DNA of 10,039 bases, from contig SIAZ01000129.1 in the NCBI GenBank assembly GCA_009695405.1, forward strand, positions 1 to 10,039. Reading direction: 5' to 3'. This DNA is from Pedosphaera sp. (lineage in GTDB: Bacteria > Verrucomicrobiota > Verrucomicrobiia > Limisphaerales > UBA9464). Below, piece by piece: positions 7,774 through 10,039 of the stretch; position 1 is the stretch's first letter; every line of letters begins with the position of its first letter. The notes under the pieces were generated by a model. It saw nothing but the letters and a program-made list of their open reading frames with translations, had not been told where the DNA came from and did not search any database. A program made the position numbers and the translations under genes.

Positions 7774-8041
7774 CAAATTGGGCTGAGGTCGAATCTTGAA
7801 TTTAGAACATCTCCGAAAAACGAGGTATCCTTTCTAGTAAGAATTTCTCCCCGGTGGCGCGGGCGCTATGAGCTCTTTCCGTTAATAACCGGCGGCACAG
7901 ATAGCCTGCCCCTAATTTGGGTCTGGGATGTACCGTGCCATCGCTGCAGCCTCCCCGTTTGCCGGTCCGTCCTCAGTTTATTTCGCTAAAAGCGGCGGCG
8001 CCGACTAGATGGCAACCTCCGAAAAAATCGAAGAAACAGTT

Positions 8042-8986
8042 TTATTTCAACGCTCCTGAGCAACTGCTGCCGCAACCAGCTGTGCAAGCCAAGCAGTGAA
8101 CGCCAGTTTGAATATCCCCACCCTCAAGTCGCTCGGGCGTCACGTCCCAAAGGTAAAGTGGAGTGCTATTGCGTACCTGCATCTTCAACATCTGGTTAAA
8201 ATCGCAGTCGAAGAGTTCTCCCATCCAGCCGATGCTGATCGTGCTGCGGCACATCAAGCCCTCGACCGTCGCCGGGTTGAAGTGGTTGGCGAGCAAGTCC
8301 AGATAGGCGTCCCACTGGCCGAGAGCGCGAAGGTCCTCGGCGAAGCGGGCGATGGGCTGATTGGTGATGGCGAACAACTGGTTGAACACGATTCCGAACT
8401 CGCGGGACAAAGCTTTTTTGAAGTCCGCCTCTAGTTCCGCTTGTGGTCCGGGCAGCTTTGCGCCGAGAGGATTAAAAACGAGGTTGAGCGGCAGCTTCGT
8501 GCCGTAGCCTACGGCGTTAAGCTTCTTCAGCGCCGAAATGCTTTTGGCGAAAACACCGTCACCGCGCTGCGCATCCACGTTGTCCGCCGAATAGCACGGG
8601 AGCGACGCCACAACCTCGACTTGGTGTTGCGCCAGATACTCCGGCAGCCAAGCAAATGACTGGGTCTCGATGATGGTGAGGTTGTTGCGGTCAATAACTT
8701 GGCAGCCAGCCTCACGAGCCGTCTCGACGAAGTAACGGAAATGCTCGCTCAACTCCGGCGCTCCGCCGGTGATGTCAACGGTGGCAGGTCGATACGAGCG
8801 AATCCAGTCGCCGATGCGGAGCGCAATTGATTCGGGCATCATTTCTGTGCGCCAAGGGGCGGCGTCCACATGGCAATGTGTACAAGTCTGGTTGCACTTG
8901 CGGCCGACGTTAATTTGCAACGTCTGGAGTTGCCCCCGCCGCAAAGTCAGGCGGTGGTCGGCCAGTTTGGTTTCAAATCGATTCAT
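8042..8986 (-). CDS. arsS: Arsenosugar biosynthesis radical SAM enzyme ArsS
   Basis: A radical SAM enzyme of the ArsS family. Family members add a 5'-deoxyadenosyl group from S-adenosylmethionine to dimethylarsenic made by the methyltransferase ArsM, a step towards arsenosugars. From the ATG at 8984-8986 it is 314 residues. The radical SAM motif is C31-NQT-C35-TH-C38, followed by TGGAPE (73-78). A cysteine-rich C-terminal region (C246, C261, then C298-LA-C301-TAG-C305-GSS-C309) matches the CFGCTAGAGSSC-type tail typical of the family and probably binds an auxiliary Fe-S cluster. Start choice: the frame extends to a TTG at 9071-9073 (343 residues), just after an in-frame stop, but the added residues contain nothing I recognise and family similarity begins at MNRFE, so the ATG is preferred. 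No arsM, arsR or arsenic transporter is adjacent. The 276-bp gap to mqnA suggests separate transcription. Confidence 0.87.
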   Translation of the reverse strand: MNRFETKLADHRLTLRRGQLQTLQINVGRKCNQTCTHCHVDAAPWRTEMMPESIALRIGDWIRSYRPATVDITGGAPELSEHFRYFVETAREAGCQVIDRNNLTIIETQSFAWLPEYLAQHQVEVVASLPCYSADNVDAQRGDGVFAKSISALKKLNAVGYGTKLPLNLVFNPLGAKLPGPQAELEADFKKALSREFGIVFNQLFAITNQPIARFAEDLRALGQWDAYLDLLANHFNPATVEGLMCRSTISIGWMGELFDCDFNQMLKMQVRNSTPLYLWDVTPERLEGGDIQTGVHCLACTAGCGSSCSGALK

Positions 8987-9219
8987 TTTTCCGAAGGTGA
9001 GAACAGGGGCATGACTGAGATAGTCCGAAAAAGTGGCCGATAGCACCACAGGGTTTAGGGCATGTGTCGGCAACTGAGCAAGCCATTAAACTATGGGGCA
9101 GTCTATCCATTCCTCGTATGCAACTAATGATCCGGTTCATTCGCAAGTTGTCGGTGAATGAGCTGGACTACCAGCGGCAAAGAGCTCAGAGAGCAGGGCG
9201 TGCTTAAAGAACTAGTATT

Positions 9220-9581
9220 TGAGCTTGGGTCGATAAGTTGGACAGAGAAAATGGGACATTTGGTTAAGATTTAAGGGCTTCAAAATGGGAGGGATAAAGA
9301 AAGCCAAGAGAGCTATAAGACCGCTCCCGTTTGTAGAAGATTTCGATATAGTCGAAAATGGTGGCGGTGGCCGCGGATCGTGAGGAGAAGTGAGTCCTAT
9401 AGATGAGCTCGAGTTTGAGGGAGCTCCATAAGCTTTCCCTAGCAGCGTTGTCGTAACAGTTACCTTTCCGACTCAGGGAAGGAGTGTGGCCAGCGCGTGT
9501 CAGAGCAGCACGGTAGTCTGCGGACGCGTATTGAACGCCTCGATCGGAGTGAACGAGGACAGCGGTAGGGTTGCCACGGAG
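9220..9581 (-). mobile_element. Remnant of an IS3-family insertion sequence (3' end)
   Basis: The end of an IS3-type OrfB is followed, beyond its stop codon, by plus-strand sequence starting tgagcttggg at 9220 with aagttggaca at 9235-9244. This resembles IS3/IS150-group ends (TGnnCTG...GTTGGAC), so 9220 is proposed as the right terminus. The left half of the element (orfA, the first part of orfB, left terminus) is not recognisable: similarity stops near 9581. The element is therefore truncated and presumably inactive. No matching inverted end was found in the rest of the window. Confidence 0.6.
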
Positions 9582-9779
9582 TCGGGTTTTTGTAGGCTGT
9601 CCCTCGGGAGGAGCGAAGTAGGTCCTTTGTATCAGATGGGAGAGTTTGATAACAAAACCGTTTTTGGCGGATTTGATGGGAGACGACCAATTGCTCCGTA
9701 GGTCCATTTGGCTAGGAGATCGGGCCAGAGCATCCGAGCAAAGGTGGACGCCTTGGGGTGCATTTGCGGGCAGTGGCAC
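9264..9779 (-). pseudogene. IS3-family transposase OrfB, C-terminal fragment
   Basis: The open frame of 171 codons begins with a GTG, but only the part from about residue 67 (position 9581) to the stop is transposase. It contains VLVHSDRGVQYAS, SRKGNCYDNAARESLWSSLK, FDYIEIFYKRERSYSSLGF and a final HFEALKS. These are the second Asp (D79) and the Glu (E115) of the DDE triad, with the classic 35-residue spacing, and the C-terminal YN.R.H.SLGY-like signature. The first Asp (normally in a V.DITY motif) and the N-terminal domains are missing in all three minus frames upstream. Residues 1-66 are unrelated sequence that happens to stay open. It would not encode an active transposase. Confidence 0.82.
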
Positions 9780-9938
9780 GATCCTCCAAGGGGCGAACTA
9801 TTTCCTTCGGAGAACTTTTCAAAGTGTGGGCGCAGCGATGTAAGGTCTTGGGATCGAGGGTGAACGTCTCGCACAGCGAGTGGAGGTTGACTGCTAGTGC
9901 AACTTCTTGTCTGTAAAAGTTTAGGACACCAACGATCC
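9582..9938. other. Unidentified sequence upstream of the IS3 fragment
   Basis: This stretch should hold the missing part of the IS3 transposase but does not match it in any frame. A minus frame ending at 9712 stays open to the window edge (about 109 codons, including VLNFYRQEVALAVNLHSL and LDPKTLHRCAHTLK), but I cannot assign it and its codons run through the inverted repeat at 9939-9983. On the plus strand, gtaaaagtttaggacacc near 9913-9930 faintly resembles another IS3-type end. The region may be a junction of several decayed insertions. Confidence 0.4.
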
Positions 9939-9983
9939 CGGCCATAGGGCCGATGGAGCGGAGCGGAATCGGCCCTATGGCCG
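9939..9983. repeat. Perfect 16-bp inverted repeat with 13-nt loop
   Basis: The arms cggccatagggccgat (9939-9954) and atcggccctatggccg (9968-9983) are exact reverse complements around ggagcggagcgga. Each arm is itself a near-palindrome (GGCC-atag-GGCC). A smaller hairpin, GCCGG-tgt-CCGGC, lies at 10007-10019. There is no T run after either side, so an intrinsic terminator is unlikely. A repetitive extragenic palindrome or a mobile-element end is possible. Confidence 0.75.
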
Positions 9984-10039
9984 AGACTCGCCCGTCTTCT
10001 GGGGTTGCCGGTGTCCGGCCAAAGCTGAAATCTGGAAGG

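Noticed and set aside
8042..8100. Selenocysteine codon at the ArsS C terminus
   Set aside because: Some relatives have Sec here, but all cysteines in this gene are TGC or TGT, there is no in-frame TGA, and the stop is TAA.
9118..9207. Plus-strand frame of 29 codons beginning MQLMIRFIRKLSV
   Set aside because: It has no ribosome binding site, no family match, and lies between arsS and the IS3 remnant where random short frames are expected.
9600..9945. Hidden IS3 OrfA or OrfB N-terminal region in a shifted frame
   Set aside because: I read all three minus frames and found no helix-turn-helix or V.DITY-type motif, so a simple frameshift does not explain the missing part.

Overview
The window looks like chromosome of a Verrucomicrobiota-type bacterium, perhaps the Pedosphaera/Limisphaerales lineage. 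This is an inference. It rests on a very long secreted protein with lamin-tail, CotH and calcium-repeat modules (an architecture common in that phylum), a futalosine-type menaquinone gene, weak or absent Shine-Dalgarno signals, and GTG/TTG starts. No rRNA, tRNA or CRISPR array is visible.

Layout. All recognisable genes lie on the minus strand, so transcription runs from high to low coordinates. At the left edge (1-240) is the first part of an integrase-type transposase gene, preceded by two copies of a 23-bp motif that look like the terminus of its element. A REP-like hairpin follows (269-328), then about 500 bp without a recognisable gene (329-845). A 1602-codon gene (846-5654) encodes a large exported multidomain protein. 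Upstream of it are a GT4 glycosyltransferase (5788-6906), a chorismate dehydratase, mqnA (6995-7765), and an arsenosugar radical SAM enzyme, arsS (8042-8986, or to 9073 with a TTG start). The right end (9220-10039) holds the decayed 3' part of an IS3-family element, unidentified sequence, and a perfect 16-bp inverted repeat.

How the genes relate. There is no clear operon: gaps of 88, 133 and 276 bp separate the four intact genes, and the functions do not form one pathway. MqnA would start menaquinone synthesis from chorismate. ArsS would act on dimethylated arsenic, but no arsM or other ars gene is next to it. The glycosyltransferase would add a sugar to a cell-surface or secreted glycan. The giant protein is probably exported and may modify or bind surface material. 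The block lies between two mobile-element remnants, which fits an accessory or rearranged region.

I did not find a convincing new multigene system. The points most worth a second look are the repeat and hairpin structures at both ends, the isolated arsS with an extra cysteine, and the CotH kinase-like domain inside a secreted lamin-tail protein.
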